The notes beneath the pieces are model-generated. The model was not told the DNA's origin, did no database searches, and was given only the letters and a program-made list of their open reading frames with translations. From the NCBI GenBank assembly GCA_017562135.1, contig QEYB01001387.1:1-64000 (forward strand): DNA of 64,000 nucleotides. The letters run 5' to 3'. Shown piece after piece: positions 34,900 to 47,169 of this stretch; position 1 is the stretch's first letter; every line of letters begins with the position of its first letter. A program made the translations under genes and the position numbers. This DNA comes from Dipylidium caninum (taxonomy: Eukaryota > Platyhelminthes > Cestoda > Cyclophyllidea > Dipylidiidae).

Positions 34900-36100
34900 A
34901 GCCTTCCTCTACACTTCGCCTTAAATAATGAACTAATGGAAATGCAAGATGCATTCACCTCTTAAACATTTCTAAATGGCGCTCTATGTGCAAACGGCTG
35001 TGCAACCGGACTTCCAGACACCTCTTTGGCAACCGAGTTGCAGGGGTGCCTCACTTGAAATCACTTGAAATTAATTTCCCCTAAGTTGCACGGGTGCAGA
35101 TATCTGTTTGCAGAAAGAAGCAGCGACAAAAAATAGCGTAGCCTCCACAGAATTGGTTATGACCTGCAAGATGTTCACCTTAAGATTTCTTTCTCAGTAT
35201 CTCCGCTTTTCTTCACCCTCCCACCTTGGTCATTGCCACCCCTACAACAACTAATTAGCCCTCTCACTAAGCTCAACACATCTTATCCAACTCCACTCTC
35301 CACTCCAACTCCAACTCTACTCCACTCCACTCCACTCCAAATCCATTTAAAGTAACTTCCGCCTACTACAGTGAAACCATCTGCCACTGGACCCACTATA
35401 CCCCAATTTAAACATCCACGTCTTCTACGTTCCATCTCCTGCACTGACGGTAAAAATCGCTATACTCGGACGAGGGCTTCTTTCCTCCACCATGCGTCTA
35501 TCATTCATGTGCTGCTTTTCCTATCAATACACTCTCCCTCCCTCATTCACTAACTCCTATGTTGTTACCTCTCTGTGACTATGAATTAAGACTCATGTAT
35601 TTAAATTGATCAGACGTTTTGCTTCACCTCACTCCCTCCTTATTTGACCTCAATCCTCACCCCACAGGAAGAAGGTTGGTTGACATCCGTCTGTATGAAA
35701 CTGGTCAACTCAATGAGAAACTCGTCGTCTCGTAGTGACTTTTGTTGCCCAGCTGCAGTAGAGGCCCACGTTGTACATTTCGATGGTCGTTGGGAGCTCC
35801 TCACTGAGGTTAGCGTTGTTCAAGTGAATTGTAACAAGGCATTAGGGAAAAAGAAGGAAGAATAGGGAACAATTAACGGTCGCACATAGCGATGATTAAC
35901 CCTATGTGGGCATTTTAATTGCCCGTTATTTTACTTGAAATGACCTCCCATTTCCTTTTTGACCAAGATGACTCAGTGTCAGTAGATAACTGGCACAGAT
36001 AAGCCGATGAATATTGGTCGAGAAGCTACGGTTGCCAAGGTAGAGCATACTGTGTTCGAGTGTTAGTCGGTGTAATAAGCAAGAAAAACATCAAGTGGTG
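34900..36100 (+). pseudogene. V block relic and S4-type linker with exon-4-like piece
   Basis: A V-like stretch near 34935-35140 keeps ggggtgc and the cagatatctg patch but no frame. A piece at about 35669-35704 lies between CCCCACAG and GTCAAC and has the size of an S exon 4. The segment 35283-35345 is a CCACT/CCAACT low-complexity run. The stretch 33.4-36.0 kb has an older counterpart at 0.8-3.4 kb. Confidence 0.4.
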
Positions 36101-36149
36101 AAAGTCACAACAAACACCGTCTCTAATTACAAGTATGGAGGTCGAAGTT

Positions 36150-36330
36150 TTCAGTTCAACTCGTCAAGTCGCCCAATTGAACATGGTCACCTTCGGAGTC
36201 ATTCTTAAGCTCGTCCACACCACCGATTGCAATCTCCTTCTCACCATCCCCTCAACGCCAACATATCTCTTACGATATTGAAGCCTAAAATGATATTCAC
36301 TACACCGCTTGTCGCCATCACAGCAGACAC
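36150..36330 (-). pseudogene. D block relic, minus strand
   Basis: The minus-strand text gaaggagattgcaatcggtg and the following aatgactccgaaggtgacc match the D block at 26620-26680, with a shifted frame (GDGEKEIAIGGVDELKN). An AG (ggtgtag) precedes it as in D. Confidence 0.5.
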
Positions 36331-36399
36331 ACACTGCCTCACCTCATACGTCGTTTGTGAATGCAGATAACAATGGTGCGGATCACAGCTGAATTCGTC

Positions 36400-38600
36400 T
36401 ACGCCTAAAGCAGTTGTCATTCAACTGAGTTGCGGTAGTTTTTCAACACCCACAAACCAGGATGTCAGGCTAATATCAACCCCAATAAAACATAATGCTG
36501 AAGTCATGAAAACAATGATTCGGTCTGCGAAGGAGAGTTGGACTATACGACAGTCTAAATCTTATTCGCTTCCTTGTTCCCAACGAATGCATTACAATCT
36601 CTTAGATATTGTGATTTATCAACTGCCAAATGTCAGCCGCATCCTTGGTTGAAAACCATTGCCATTGTGATTAAATTCACATTCCCATCATTGAAACAAC
36701 CGGAAAGGCGACTTTACTCCCATGTTGCACAGTTTGTGATAAACTCTCCTAACACATGCAGATAAGGGCTGTTAAAAGAGGAAAACCAGCATCTATTTCA
36801 CGCAAAACTCACAGTGGTGGAAGATGGAGACATGGACACCAAAGTGATCGATGGTCAATGCATGCACGGGCTGAGCTGGAAAAACTCACCTCATTTGTGC
36901 GTCTGCAATTGGTCTGCCTTTCCCCAGCACCACTCACTTGGGCGGGGTCAGTCGTGATTCGCATTTATCTGCAGAGGGACACGACCTTCCCCACACCACA
37001 CTGTTCAAGGGGGACGTTAGGCTGATATTTGTGCATACGTTAAACAGTGCCTAATCACTCGACCCAACAGATGGAATATCAGTTACTGATGCTTTAGTTT
37101 CGCAATGAGATGGGGTCTGCATTTGACTGCTCATCCCTGAAGTCATCACTGATCCACATGTGGCCCAATGTCACCACTTTGACGTGAGCATGGCAGGCAC
37201 TTTGAAATGAGATTTTTAGACGCGATTTGTGAAGTAAAAGTAAAGTATGCCTGTGGAAGGAGCACAGGTCATCCTGAAAGACCATAAGTTCGTCGCGTGC
37301 GACAATGGCTTCTGAAAATAGGTTGCCTAACATCCCTTCCCTTTTCGAAGCAATGCGAGGAAAATTAGCGTCCCCTCAAGGCAATTCGGTGTGCCCATTG
37401 GCTTCTCCGGGCCCCCGTGGTTGTGCCATCATTGTCTTACTGTCACCCGACTGCACGTTCAACAATCTCGCCTGTGCTGGTCAGGCAGTCCGATGAACCA
37501 GTGACCACGAACTTACTTTGACGCAAGCGAAAAATATTGGCAGCTGACCCGTAGAGTCTGAAGAGACCTAGGAATTCGATATGCCAATCCACTGACGGAT
37601 CAATGACGTATTGTATCAACGCCTGGCTCACCAAAAAATTTGTTCACAACGGAACGCAGCAATATTAAATACAATCTGAAACTGGATGCGGCAAGCTGGC
37701 GCTCTTCGTCTCATATTTTTAACTCTGTAGATTTTGTTCGCCTAATTTCAATCTCATCAAATCTGTCCTTTCCACAACAGCTCGCTGCTGTTCCATATCG
37801 ATAGTTGTGGGTGAGAAAGCGGACAGAATTCATGCTCATCCGTTCTATCCATGAAGTACTGCATTCGTGACAATCGTGTCCAATGGCGACGTGGCATTTT
37901 GTATAAATCTGTGGAGCAACGGGTGTGCAGAGCAAGTCGAAAACTCACACGCTTTACGGGTTTACTTGCTCCAATGCGTGTAATCATCACTTGCTTGTTC
38001 AGCTTCGTGATGGATGATGTGATTTATGCCATGCTTGTCACACACTGCGGAGTTTGCTAACGAGGGTGCGAGCTGCAGTAGGTCCCCAATTAATCTGCGC
38101 ATAAATTGGATGGTGAAGTGCCTTACATTCATGAACACCTTGGACCGAAGGTGGCAAAGTTGGTGAAGTAGACTTCATGCGGGAGATTGAGGCTGCGCCT
38201 TAAAGACGATGGTGTGCATGTGGCTGAAGTGCTGCTGCTGGGTCGGTCGACAACTGGGAAGGCGTTCGTATTCTCTCACTAATGCGGCTGAATGGGAGAA
38301 GCCATTTTCGAAGGCTTCTGTAGAACGCACGAACGCACATGATTCCAATTACTTTAGCCACTTCACAGACTGTTTAACATCTGACACCACTGATACTGTC
38401 ATTCTATTGCCACCTTTTTCTTCGCAAAATTCAATTGTCCAGCCTACGCCAAATTCATCTCGACGGTCCACAAATTTCTACCTTTCCTCGATCACAATAC
38501 TTCATGTTTTCCGGCGCCACTGAATTTCCAGATTTTCAGCATTTTCGATAGATAAAGGATTAGATTAAAGTGGACAAGTGTGTGACAAATCGCAAGCTTG
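36400..38600. repeat. Linker shared with 15.8-16.6 kb
   Basis: From 37050 to 38250 patches match 15770-16480. Between 36400 and 37000 I see only unassigned sequence. No supported gene. Confidence 0.4.
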
Positions 38601-38639
38601 AGTACCGTCAAATCTCTGGCACTGGTTCAAGCTTCATGA

Positions 38640-38935
38640 GGTAAAAACGTGCTTACTTTGCCCAGAAAAGGCATCAGAAGAGGCAGCCTATCTACTACAC
38701 TCCATTCAATTCCTTCCACGCGACACGACACGGAAAGCATCCCGTCCTTGACGCAGTTCACTCTTTTGCATCACTTTGCGACGGAAAACCTCTTCGTTAC
38801 ACAAGCTGCAATCTCCCTTGCCAACTCTATGCACACTCAACCCTTCCCCGTCTACCCCAATGGAAAGCAAACTACGCCGTACACACCATCTCCCTACTTC
38901 TATTTGATACTTGCACTTCAGCTCAACACTTAACA
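38640..38935 (+). pseudogene. U block copy near 38.8 kb
   Basis: A 94-codon frame with AISLANSMHTQPFPVY matches AISHANSMHTQPIPVY of the 62.3-kb U copy, then departs and stops. It lies in the old S4-type unit preceding S1M. Confidence 0.4.
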
Positions 38936-39329
38936 GTTCCACGTGAGCACCGGGACTGTGGGGCGTCACTCGTAACTCGGATTTATATCTAATAGGGCAC
39001 TTTTGCATCTGTTTCAATTCAACGCCACGATTTCCATATTGTGAGGTGCAAGATAAGGACAGAACCTACCCAACCTCTCCGTAAACCATTGTATGTCTCC
39101 ATTGACTAAGCATAATCCCTGTGCTTTAAAATTCATTTGGCTTTCCCCTAAAAACTGCAGCAATCCCCTCAATTCAGCGCTACTCGCACAACACGGAAAG
39201 AGGGTTGACTGGCACCCAACATTGTACACTGGCACATGTATCAGCAACTAGGCGTCGCTTCTACAAATTCTGTTGACCAGCAATCGCAGAGGCCGCAGAA
39301 GTTGAACTCCCACGATGACGCCCCTCTCA

Positions 39330-41248
39330 TCACTGACTTTGGCGTAGCTGTGAAACAAGTGGAATATGGACAAGAGTGGAAGAGAGTGGATGAGTAGGGA
39401 ATGGTTAGTGGTGCAAAATATCACATCTTAGATAAACCTCATAACTTGTTGTCTCCACTCAATTTGTCATGGTCCGTTTACTAATGGGGCTCTCTCATTT
39501 ACTTCCACCTAAGCCGTTTCCCAAGCCACAGCTAGCTGGCAATGGGACAACCATTGAAAACCCCTTGCAACTTAGGCGTTGGCAGGAAGCTGACAAACGG
39601 AGGGACAAACTAAAGTGAAGTAGATCTCATCACTGCACTAGAGCGGTGTCTACCTAATGGAAAGAAGGCATTTAAATAGACAAGTAGTGGTAATGAAAGG
39701 GGATTGTCACAGATATATGGGCAAAGCCCAACTTAAGCAACTAAACCAGTTTCCCCATTGCTGCTTTCATAGAAATCCCTTGATTGGATCTGAAATGACA
39801 AATGCTACGCGCGTTAGTTTGCAATAACAGTGGGTGATAAAGATGAGGCTTCTTGCCAGACCACATGTGAATAATGGCTGGCGTGAGTCGTGGAAGAACG
39901 CGAGAAACGCTACTTAGCATATTGACGAATATCATGAATTATTATCGTATTTCGAAAGTGCCATCTCAAATTGTGCGCCACGCTGTCTTCACTCGCGCTC
40001 ATACGAACTAGAGGCAGCAGTAGACAGTGCTCCTTCCGTCTTCGTTCTCACTCTACGGCATTGCATTCGTCTGCTAGTACTCCTTGCCATCGTTCTTGCC
40101 TTCGAGCTCATGGTCGTCAGACTCCCATTAGAGGGAAAACAACGTTCAAAATTACAGTGTTTGCAGCTATTCCATCTTAATGAATTCGCAGAAGTCCGCA
40201 ATTCCATTGGCATCTTCTTTCCGCAAACCAGCCTTCTTACTGTTAATGACCGCTAGTCTTCGGAGAAATGATTAATTAGTTTTTAAATAATCCTGCTCAT
40301 TTTCTGAGCACAGAATGATGGTGAGAGGGAGGACAAGACACCAGCCAAACCCAATGCCCAACACAAATGCTTACGAATGTCTTACGTGAAAGTAAATTAA
40401 AGCATACCTCGTCTTTCCTCCATTGGCAGGATGTCATTAGAAGAACCTTCTGAAAACCCACGATTATGATTGTTTCAAGTTCCTCGTTCCCCATAACTGA
40501 AGTGAAATGTGCTTGCTTCATGACTTCGGGACCTCAATAGACGCTTTCGTGATTCGTATGAACGAATCGTCCTGCTGCATGAGACGAAGGTTAATGGCCA
40601 AATTGTAGATAGAGTAGGCTAGCTCTATTGCCACTTCCCTACAACACGTGACAAAATGCATCCAAGTCAAATGTTTGCAGAAGTAATATGGACAAATAGA
40701 GTACTACAAGCGGTTCGTAGAACACGCCTACCAGAAACCTACCTGCCATTCTTCATGAAAGGTCTCTGTAGCTGAAATGCAAGTTGCTCACAACAACAAA
40801 GCAATTGAAGACACTGCTTGCAGATGCGTCAGTGAGCATTCTGATGTCCAAGAGGATTCCCTCGGAGCCGATTTCCAGGTGACCTCACCAAGGGGCCACT
40901 TAAAGATTAGGTATCGTAAGCGCGAGTCACGAGAGTAATTGGCAATGCGACTAATTCCTGTTGTAACATTGTGCACTGTGGGACAGTTGCCTGAAGTGGA
41001 GGAAAAGAATGGTTACATCTACTCCTACCACCGCGGAATTCCTCTTCTTCTTCTTCTTCTTCTTCTTCTCCTTCTTCGTCTTCTTCTTCTTTTTTCTTCT
41101 TCTCCCCAAATGACACTTCCGTGTGCATTCAGAGTTAACTCACTTGTTGGACTGTGTCTCATTCTGATAACTGCATCATCTGTTCGATCGGCGGCGGAGG
41201 TAGTGGCGAGAGAAAGCGTGGAGAGAAGGAATATTGATAGACAAACAT
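39330..41248 (-). pseudogene. S1M, S1-type gene on the minus strand
   Basis: Read on the minus strand: TATA element at 41293-41298, exon 1 from 41248 to about 41146 (frame SIFLLSTLSLATTSAADR), exon 2 40990-40743 (from GNCPTVHNVTT, ending CAG/GTAGGT), exon 3 40638-40408 (ending GAG/GTATGC), exon 4 39789-39747 between TTTCAG and GTTTAG, and exon 5 39347-39330 (CTA CGC CAA AGT CAG TGA). Exon 1 has two extra bases between the ATG and the leader, exon 2 is two bases short and out of frame after its second cysteine, and exon 4 is 43 instead of 38 nt. The gene is complete in layout but cannot encode the full protein as read. It is much more diverged than S1A and S1B are from each other. Confidence 0.7.
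41041..41100. repeat. CTT microsatellite in intron 1 of S1M
   Basis: About 20 CTT-type triplets with a few interruptions, between exon 1 and exon 2 of S1M. On the minus strand it is a GAA tract, and the poly-Arg/Glu ORFs there are artefacts of it. Confidence 0.9.
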
Positions 41249-41299
41249 AACTTTTCGTGGAAAAGCAGGTGAGCTTAGTGCACAGCATTCAATTTATAC

Positions 41300-42220
41300 C
41301 TTGAAGCGCGATGTGACGGCGGCGTGCATTTCACCATCCAGATCATTTAGTCTGGATTCGTTCAATTTAATCAGCTTCAAGGACATCACACTCACCCCCA
41401 AGATTGCAGCCGTGTTGTGCTGCCAGCAACATGACTACTTTTTCCTCTTTCGCATTATGTGCGAAGTAACTACCAAAGAAAAGGAGTGTGCATGTCGTCA
41501 TCGTAGTGTTAGTATCCTGCAGAGTAATCAGACACCACCACAAGCGTGTGAAAGAGAATCACTTTTTACTGCTCCGACTGACGAAATTGTGCAACGTGGT
41601 CACCTTCGTGGTCACATTTGCCTAGTTCCAACTCTAATTACTATTGCGGAATCTACCGTTCTCCATCGCGACACCGCGTCCAACCGATGGGAATTCATGA
41701 ATGGTAAATGAATGTGGGTGACGAAGACACGAGTAGGCCTTGTGAGTTAGAACAATTTTGAGCTCAAGTTTTTCTGTGTTATTCTCTAATTCACAATTAC
41801 AACGTGAAGATGCAACCGGCATAGCTGAGATACAGCTGCCTAAAGGAGAAGGTAAAATGAAATATCCACTTTGGTTGTTATGAATAGAATGCATGGTCAA
41901 AAGCACTTTCACATGCCTTTTGTCTGTCAGGCGAGAAACACCTTCATCGAGGTCAGTTGTTGGTGCTGTGGCAGAGTGAGGCCGTCTTGATTTGTATTGC
42001 TTTAATCTTCGACGAGATCTGAGACAATAACAGTTCGCGGGTACAGATAAAATAGCGAGAGATACTGAGTGTCAGCTCTCGACTTGGCTACAGAGCAGAA
42101 TATATATGCGCTGCTCTAAGTGCGTGCAGAGGGATATAAAGGTAGTTGTAGCATTTCGCAGCAAAGCTGTTTTATTTTTGATAAAAAGAATGAAAAATAC
42201 GCAGACAATTGACATATCAG
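41300..42220 (-). repeat. Upstream flank of S1M
   Basis: Reverse complement of a diverged copy of the S1A/S1B upstream region (22230-22800): agataaaatagcg near 42045 and the caatttcg/ttggaac patches near 41590-41740 match. A 136-codon plus-strand ORF (41301-41711) overlaps it; part of it has an antisense counterpart in A and B, but no gene structure supports it. Identity to the S1 flank ends near 42220. Confidence 0.45.
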
Positions 42221-42221
42221 T

Positions 42222-42890
42222 GCTCAACAGACCCACATGGGAAGAATATTGTCCGAAACCGCGGTGCAGCATAATGTTGCGAGTGCCGTGACATCTGAAC
42301 ACATTCTACCTCATCATGTGACACACAATGTCAGGAATACTTCTTTAGCTCCCACTTTGCTCTATCCGCCTTTAACAGAAGTTAGGGAGGGGGTTGGGAC
42401 AGACTGTAATTTAGTTGTCTCCCCCCTCATTGACCTCGAGTATTCTGGTGCCCCATCCGAGAAACGGATTGTGCACTGCTTTTATGTCTGAACTGTGTGT
42501 TGAGTTCTCAGCAGTATGTCTGCTCCTCTGCTGCGAGTACCCACGCAGATACATATCCCTCGCAACTGTCTAACCGTCTCCTTCGCACCGACCCATCCGG
42601 TGAGTGGTAACTGCGCATGTTTCATCATTGTCATCCTCCTCTTCTCATTGCACATCCACGGCACTGGGTGGCGGTTAACAAAATTGTTGCCAACCCCAGA
42701 GTTATTGCCTACACTCACGGACCTAGGCCATGCAGAAGCATCCGGTCCCAACGGCAGCAGAAGTACCAAAGCGTCTAAGCGAAAGCACACTTCAGATATA
42801 TGCTGAAACATCGAGTAGCTTAGTGGTCTGAGAGTTGGTAGTCTGCGGAGGAGCAGGCGAAAGAAGGCGTCAAAGGGGTTTGACAATGGT
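42222..42890 (+). pseudogene. K remnant and T block, recent copy of the right-end unit
   Basis: From 42222 the text (gctcaacagacccacatggg onward) is almost the same as 63788-64000, where it belongs to a K block. At 42600-42810 the T block frame CACFIIVILLFSLHIHGTG is open to a stop after KHTSDIC. The block is wedged between the S1M upstream flank and the inverted segment C, with sharp edges on both sides. No gene can be assigned. Confidence 0.5.
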
Positions 42891-43439
42891 GGTGGTTGAG
42901 AGCATAGAGAGAAAGAGCAGGCGAAATAGCATCGCTTTCACGAAACGTGGTGATCGGTCTGGTGCACAGTGTACAATTTATACCTTAAAGCATGTTGTGT
43001 CTTTGATTTCACACATTGGTGGGCAGTCACAAACATCACAGTAGTTATGAAACGTTGAACTCAAAAGTAGGCGGCAATAGAGTAGAAGGGTGAAGTGTGT
43101 GTTGGCTGAATGATTAAAACAACGAAAACGCAGTCAGCGTAATCTAGTTATTATATAGTTTAATCTGGTTGGTGGCAAAAGCCAGTGGTGAATTGGCCGC
43201 GCAATGACAGTTTGTTGATTTGGTTTATCTTGCAGATGCTGGCAGGAACTGCGCAGGATCGCCCTCCAGCTCATTGCAGATGGAGACGATGAAGCCAATT
43301 TGTGTGCCTTCCCCCAAAACCATCGAGTTCTGTGGCGATAGTTGTGTTCTGAGGAGAAGGGACGTCTAATAACACAGACTTGAATCACCGAGACAAGTGA
43401 GACGAAAGAGCGCCAGTTGTGTTTTAGTTGGCGAAATGT

Positions 43440-43590
43440 GAATGAAAACTGTCTCCAGTTATTTTCTCATTCTCTCCGCTACCTATGTCAAGAACAACAA
43501 AACCTTTTTTGGTGAGCAATCAGCGACTCGACTGCGCCTCAACAACGAAATAGGGCATTACAAAGAAATGTACATTGTCTATTTGTTGAC
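43440..43590 (+). pseudogene. W block in segment C
   Basis: An open frame with NNKTFFGEQSATRLRLNNEI and HYKEMYIVYLLTG runs across a strong donor-like site (TTGACAG/GTAATT) at about 43591. Similar frames at 5.8, 10.7 and 46.9 kb suggest that W was once protein coding. Confidence 0.45.
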
Positions 43591-44148
43591 AGGTAATTCC
43601 ACCACTGGGCACAGAACGCAGCCACCAACTTAAGGTGAACCTGAGGTCTTCCTCCCGAATTCATGTCGAGAACGCATTGAAAGTGGTCTGGATGATGGAA
43701 AACACACTGTCGGCAGCACCTGCACCTTCACACAATTTTGTTGGAATCGACATAGTGTTTTGCAGAGGCTACTAAGGAATCCACATGCATTACCGGAATA
43801 GAAGAAGCTTGGCTTTAGTCCACGTCAAAAGCAACGGTCTTCGAACGACCACTCGGTGAATATGAAAGAGATCTGCCACTTGTGCTTCTGCCGATGAGGT
43901 GGTCTTCTCACAGGAGAGGAGGCATACTTACTTACTTTCACAGTATTGCCCTATTTCTTCCAATGTTGCACTATCGTCTAAAAATTTAGTTTACTCGTAG
44001 GTAACGTGCCTCACCTGTATCAAAGGAGGTAAATTCGGCCAATATAAAACAGGGTGTCGGCTGTCATCCATACTGCTACGCATCTCCGTGGATTGGCGGT
44101 CATAGTCCCAAGGTAAAGGAAAAAATGATATGCGGGGAAATCATTTAC

Positions 44149-44333
44149 CTCGGTGAGAATAATACGCTATAGCACACGGATTAGGGTAGTGTGTGGTGAA
44201 GTACCGTGACAAACATGTAATGGGGAGCAGACATTCGTGGACTGGCAGGTGTGGATAGGTCCCACCTTCTGACCCGATAGCTTATCATCTTTCGTCAATT
44301 TCACGGTTAACGTAGGGCGAGAAATGTGACACT
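44149..44333 (-). pseudogene. R3 exon-like block in C
   Basis: Same block as 30286-30470. The donor is kept (ACCGAG/GTAAAT), but the codon before RI in VLERI is a stop (TAG) here. Confidence 0.4.
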
Positions 44334-44953
44334 GAGGCAAGAGAACTGCCAAATAAGGGTGCAGTCATGCCAAAACAGGGTAAGTGCGAGAACACTATTG
44401 CCAAGAATGTGCACGAATCTGTGACTTCTTCATGACAAGAGCATAGTGGCTGGGTAAGTGGAGAGAATGCAGGGCGTTCAAAGGGATATGTGGAAGTAAC
44501 CAACTTGCCAGTCTCCCTATTGTTGCCCAGCAAGCGCTTGTAGCTTCTGAAATAACAAGTGGACATGGTTCAGTTCTGCAGCAACCTGTGAGCAGAAAAG
44601 TGTAATTCTCCACACAGCCATGCCGAGGTGGCATGAGTGCTGTAGAGAAGTAAACATCCTGGTAAGCATATTTTGATGGTCTCGGATGAGATGGGATGCA
44701 CTCGAACGGAGGGGAGGGGCCGTAGGCAATGGCCTAGGTTAGGCGAGTTGATTCACTTCACACGGTCAGAGCAACAAAATACCAAAAGATTATAGCATCA
44801 AGTCTGCTCAACTCTGTGTGCGTCATGACACGGAAGCCATTGTGGTGGAATTAGTAGAATTAATGGAGAGAATTTTTCTAGGTTAGTGCAACCAACCATT
44901 TTCCCATTGCTTCATGGAAGAAAATTGACAACTCTGTGCGAACAAATGCATAT

Positions 44954-44971
44954 GTTGTTGTTGTTGTTGTG
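44954..44971. repeat. GTT microsatellite
   Basis: Six consecutive GTT units. A and B have only a short ACAACA at the matching place; about 34 nt next to it is missing from C. Confidence 0.8.
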
Positions 44972-46479
44972 GCCCAAGTCTGGTCGCTTGTGTGACGTGA
45001 CGGTGGCATGGAATGAACAGGGTTGCAATGGGAGGGTATGCGAGAGTGCCAATGAGGCACCGGACATATCACCTAGTTTTTGTAGAAAACTAAAGGGAAA
45101 TACTGCCTCAATCTCTCTTGTTCGCTCGTGAAATTTTCGCAAGTCCCAACGCTACTCACACAGAGTAGCTCATAAATACCACTTGCAACTTAAGCTCTAA
45201 GAGCAGTCAAAAATTATCTGTCGTTAATGGAACACCATCAATTCATCACAGAGTCAATACGCGTCTGCGTCATGAAAGAATGCATTGTGTTCTGGACATT
45301 GTTGACAGTGGAGGGGATCTCTCGAAATATATGCAGCCAAGCAAATGAACAGTTTTTCCCTTTGTTTCCACCGAAAACGATTGAAATCCATTGATTCGCC
45401 TGAAATGACAAAGAATACACTGATAAAAGTGGCTACTTCACAGACCACGCGTGAATGAGGCTGGGATGAGGTGGACAAGCGAACATGCCGCATAGCACAC
45501 TAAGTACTCCCGATCATCGCAACAGCTTCACAATAAAGAACCAATTCGACTTCACAATGGGCATGCGATCCGCAGACAAAAGTGTACGAGTATTAGCAGA
45601 ACTCAAAACGCACTTCGCACCATTCAAATCTTCGTGCTCTCCAGTGGCAGGTACTGGCAAGAGCAGTTTATTTGATAAAGTGATGTTCATTGCCTGCTTC
45701 TCCACGTCACCTGCATCAACAGCTCGCCTGGCATGAGGCAGTGAGGATGTGCGCAAGCGAAAGGAGGACAGCCACGTTGAGACAGATCCTCATTACCAAC
45801 TCTCTGACTCATGTCAGGCCATTTTGACATGTGGGTGACGTCAGGTACCAAGCTGGTCTCAAATGAAACGAGTGAGTGTGAGAATGATAGAAATTAATGT
45901 CGAAATAACTGTCGTGGCCATTGGTGGTGAGGAGATGGTTGATGGTGCTGTGAAGAAGCAGACAACGCAAAGTTACTCACACGCTCTGAGTAGTAAATTA
46001 TCAGATAAAGTCTTCCTCAACTCAAACTCCGTTGACGGCATCAATGGTCCCCGCCTTCTCCTCCTAAATTGCTATTTCTCAAGCCATTGACCTTTCCGAT
46101 TTTTTCACATTTATCCTAAGCGTTATTATTTATAGAGCCTTTGATACTACCGCCGTGAGTGGGTGCAAATGCTGGTGACAGAACGGCAGTATGTAGGATA
46201 GCGTTATGCGAACTAGGGAAGTCGGAAGAGAGACTAAGGATATCGTTGACAACGACGATCGAAGAAAACCTATCGGTGCCCTGCAGGAATACAAGAAAAT
46301 GAAAAGGAAGTACGCTGACGAGGAGAGTACCCAGGTGTTTGTTGTGCGTATTTTCCAACATTTTCCCCCTTTTCCATTACGTTTATTTGAGGACGACGGA
46401 TAGACTGAGTGGGATAATGCATTTCCGTAGAGGTGAAATCGCGTTGTCCTCGCGGACCCAACTCGCTCGTGTACATTAT

Positions 46480-46645
46480 ACACAGCTTCACTTGTAAAGA
46501 TGTGTCTCAGACCAATTGTTAAAAGGTTGCTGTGATGAGCAGAGAATGCAGCCGAAAGAATGAGAAGAAGAATAAGAAGCTGGAGAGTTAGCACAAATGC
46601 CTTTGAGAGGGATGTGAACCTGATGCAGGCGATTCAAGTTAATCC
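46480..46645 (-). pseudogene. S signal-peptide exon with lost start and TATA
   Basis: The minus-strand frame LTLQLLILLLILSAAFSAHH is an excellent signal peptide at the position of S exon 1. At the expected start the codon is GTG (46594-46592) instead of ATG, and the TATA position reads CAAGGATTAACTTG where S1B has CCAAGGTATAAATTG. The exon ends ACA A/GTGAAG, a weaker donor than the GTGAGT of other copies. It precedes the exon-2-like piece of segment C. Confidence 0.5.
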
Positions 46646-46869
46646 TTGAAGCATGTGATGCCGACAGTGTGATTTCCATCATCTAGACCATGCCCGCTGC
46701 ATTCATTGCATTGATCAGTGATAAAGACCTCGAGCCCACCTCAATTTGGTGGCTGCGTTCTGTTTCCAAATCGTAAATACACAGTAAATCGGTCAGCCGA
46801 CTCAGTTGGATTCGCCTCCCCACATACGTGTGATCAAATAGTAAATAAGTTACATGGAGTTGTCTTTTG

Positions 46870-47165
46870 ACAAATAGACATGGTATATTTCTTTACAATG
46901 CTCCTACTTCTGTGGTGAAACGTTGCTTCGTTGGTGACTGCTCATCAATATTATTGGTGCTTTTGAACTTGGTAGTGAAGTAACTGGACAAGGACTCAGC
47001 ACAATCATAGTGTCTAGTGGCAATAATTCGGGGCACAGAGCTGGATGTCGGAGAACATAGTGCCAGCAGAAGAAGCTTTATGGAATAAAATGAATAGAGC
47101 TTGCTCGGCTTGCATCCACGTTCTATGAGAGCTGCGCGGTTGCTGTTACTCGTTTTCTCCACAAT
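46870..47165 (-). pseudogene. W block, long copy, minus strand
   Basis: An 89-codon minus-strand ORF contains SFYSIKLLLLALCSPTSS and ends near STNNIDEQSPTKQRFTTEV. It corresponds to the W copy at 10.7 kb, where the first half is in another frame. The donor after tatttgtc is altered (AAAAGACAAC). If intact it would encode a small protein with an internal hydrophobic stretch; function unknown. Confidence 0.35.
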
Positions 47166-47169
47166 TTAC

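Larger units (their letters stand above)
42900..46345 (-). repeat. Segment C, inverted copy of the S3 cluster
   Basis: Reverse complement of about 28223-31722 (A) and 55088-58580 (B), nearly identical and closer to B: for instance the aagtcttcctcaactcaaactcc text at 46010 matches B at 55430 but not A. The left edge falls within the S2 signal-peptide exon, so C carries the S2 TATA box and about half of exon 1 but no further S2 exons. The right edge is where the near-identical text gives way to diverged but related text. Confidence 0.85.

Noticed and set aside
41025..41288. Minus-strand ORF with a run of arginines after a signal-like start
   Set aside because: The first part is S1M exon 1; the poly-Arg tail is intron 1 read through the GAA/CTT microsatellite.
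41301..41711. 136-codon plus-strand ORF
   Set aside because: Lies over the S1M promoter flank on the opposite strand. A short part (PT-EIVQ and LVPTLI) has an antisense counterpart in A and B, but it lacks splice sites and a leader, so I treat it as nucleotide-level homology.
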